6,300 nucleotides of DNA, from NCBI GenBank assembly GCA_030591305.1, contig JAUVBI010000187.1:1-6300 (forward strand), given 5' to 3'. Every line of letters starts with the position of its first letter. The stretch's first letter is position 1. The notes below the pieces were generated by a model. It did not search any database and was not told the origin of the DNA. It saw only the letters and a list, made by a program, of their open reading frames with translations. Both the position numbers and the translations under genes were made by a program. This document shows, in pieces, positions 5,294 through 6,300 of this stretch. This DNA comes from Pseudomonadota bacterium (GTDB taxonomy: Bacteria > Pseudomonadota > Gammaproteobacteria > Pseudomonadales > Halieaceae).

Positions 5294-6300
5294 ATGGGTT
5301 TTAAATGCGGTATTGTCGGCCTTCCCAATGTTGGCAAATCTACTCTTTTCAATGCGCTCACCAGGGCCGGCATCGATGCAGAAAACTTTCCCTTCTGCAC
5401 CATCGAACCTAACGCGGGTGTGGTGCCGGTACCGGACCCCAGACAGAAGCTGATTTCAGAAATCGTCAAGCCAGAAAAAGAAGTGGCAACCACCATGGAG
5501 TTTGTCGACATTGCCGGCCTCGTGGCTGGTGCATCCAAGGGTGAGGGCCTGGGCAACCAGTTTCTTGCCAATATCCGCGAAACCGATGCCATTGCACATG
5601 TTGTGCGCTGCTTTGAAGATGAAAACGTCATCCATGTATCCAACAAAATAGACCCTCAATCCGATATTGAGGTCATCAATACCGAATTGGCCCTGTCCGA
5701 CCTGGAAAGCTGTGAAAAGCAATTGCAGAAGGTCGTACGCACAGCCAAGGGCGGCGATAAAGAATCCATTGCCATGAAGGCCCTACTGGAGGACAAACTG
5801 CTGCCACATCTCAATGAAGCACAGCCTGTACGCTCCTTAAAACTGGATGACGACGAAAACACCTTGGTAAAAACACTGCACTTGCTGACGGTGAAGCCCA
5901 CCATGTACATCGCCAATGTTGATGAGGACGGCTTTGAGAACAACCCCTTCGTGGATACCGTCAACGATATTGCAAAAGATGAAGGTGCCGTTGTCGTTAT
6001 TATCTGTAATAAGCTGGAATCAGAAATTGCCGAGCTCGACGACGAGGAACGGCTTGAGTTCCTGAATGACATGGGCATGGAAGAGCCCGGGCTGGATCGC
6101 GTCATTCGCGGTGGTTACGAACTGCTAAATCTGCAAACCTACTTTACTGCCGGGGTTAAGGAGGTACGCGCCTGGACGGTGAAGGTGGGCGCCACTGCGC
6201 CCGAGGCCGCCGCGGTCATTCACACAGACTTCCAGAAAGGCTTTATTCGGGCTGAGATAATTGGCTACCAGGACTTTATTGATAATAAAGGTGAGCAGGG
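5294..6300 (+). CDS. ychF: Ribosome-associated ATPase YchF/OLA1, 3' end cut by window edge
   Basis: YchF is a universally conserved Obg-related P-loop protein that prefers ATP to GTP and associates with ribosomes; in E. coli it is linked to the oxidative stress response. The frame runs from ATG 5294 to the window edge without a stop, giving 335 complete codons of about 363 expected, so roughly the last 28 residues are missing. The N-terminus [17 protein letters not shown] holds the Walker A loop (9–17). DIAGL at 72–76 is the G3/switch II region, with the hydrophobic residue in place of catalytic Gln that marks HAS-type P-loop NTPases. N208-V-D-E211 is the NxxE version of the G4 motif, which explains relaxed base specificity. 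A coiled-coil insert spans about 128–200, and the C-terminal TGS domain begins near 280 ([16 protein letters not shown]). It closely resembles E. coli YchF throughout and follows pth by 27 bases. Confidence 0.97.
   Translation, partial: MGFKCGIVGLPNVGKSTLFNALTRAGIDAENFPFCTIEPNAGVVPVPDPRQKLISEIVKPEKEVATTMEFVDIAGLVAGASKGEGLGNQFLANIRETDAIAHVVRCFEDENVIHVSNKIDPQSDIEVINTELALSDLESCEKQLQKVVRTAKGGDKESIAMKALLEDKLLPHLNEAQPVRSLKLDDDENTLVKTLHLLTVKPTMYIANVDEDGFENNPFVDTVNDIAKDEGAVVVIICNKLESEIAELDDEERLEFLNDMGMEEPGLDRVIRGGYELLNLQTYFTAGVKEVRAWTVKVGATAPEAAAVIHTDFQKGFIRAEIIGYQDFIDNKGEQ

Noticed and set aside
5656..6105. 149-codon minus-strand frame opposite ychF
   Set aside because: It is serine-rich low-complexity translation opposite well-conserved ychF codons, with no family resemblance.
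1..6300. An undescribed multi-gene system (defence, mobile element, biosynthetic cluster)
   Set aside because: Every gene belongs to a known housekeeping family in an order known from Pseudomonas-type genomes, and no repeats, integrase, transposase or foreign-looking gene is seen.

Overview
This window is a conserved gammaproteobacterial housekeeping block, all on the + strand. The order is TPR-repeat protein – lolB – ispE – tRNA-Gln – prs – rplY – pth – ychF, which is the order known from Pseudomonas. Three points place it in the Pseudomonas/Cellvibrio/marine gammaproteobacterial neighbourhood: a tRNA-Gln gene between ispE and prs, a long (CTC-type) L25 protein, and an N-terminus of Prs ([11 protein letters not shown]) very close to the Pseudomonas form. 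Genus cannot be assigned from the sequence alone.

Positions 1–2820 hold the 3' part of a large TPR-repeat protein gene cut by the window edge, the outer-membrane lipoprotein receptor gene lolB, and the isoprenoid kinase gene ispE. They are packed as one translational unit: each stop codon shares one base with the next start (TAGTG at 1371–1375, TAATG at 1970–1974). A good extended -10 element overlaps the ispE stop codon. Fourteen bases after that stop lies a complete tRNA-Gln(UUG) gene with encoded CCA, and prs (PRPP synthetase) starts 27 bases after the tRNA, so tRNA and mRNA are probably made together and separated by processing.

Positions 3885–6300 hold the translation-related part: rplY (ribosomal protein L25, with an acidic/alanine-rich tail), pth (peptidyl-tRNA hydrolase, TTG start) and ychF (ribosome-associated ATPase, cut at the 3' edge after 335 of about 363 residues). 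Two stem-loops flank rplY: an imperfect one in its leader, and a perfect 10-bp one with the stop codon in the loop.

The proteins serve outer-membrane lipoprotein insertion (LolB), the MEP isoprenoid pathway (IspE), nucleotide/PRPP supply (Prs) and translation or its quality control (tRNA-Gln, L25, Pth, YchF). I see no mobile element, CRISPR array, phage gene, intrinsic terminator or minus-strand gene, and no new multi-gene system. The points worth a second look are regulatory (promoter at the ispE stop, tRNA–mRNA arrangement, the hairpins around rplY) plus one unusual residue in Prs.
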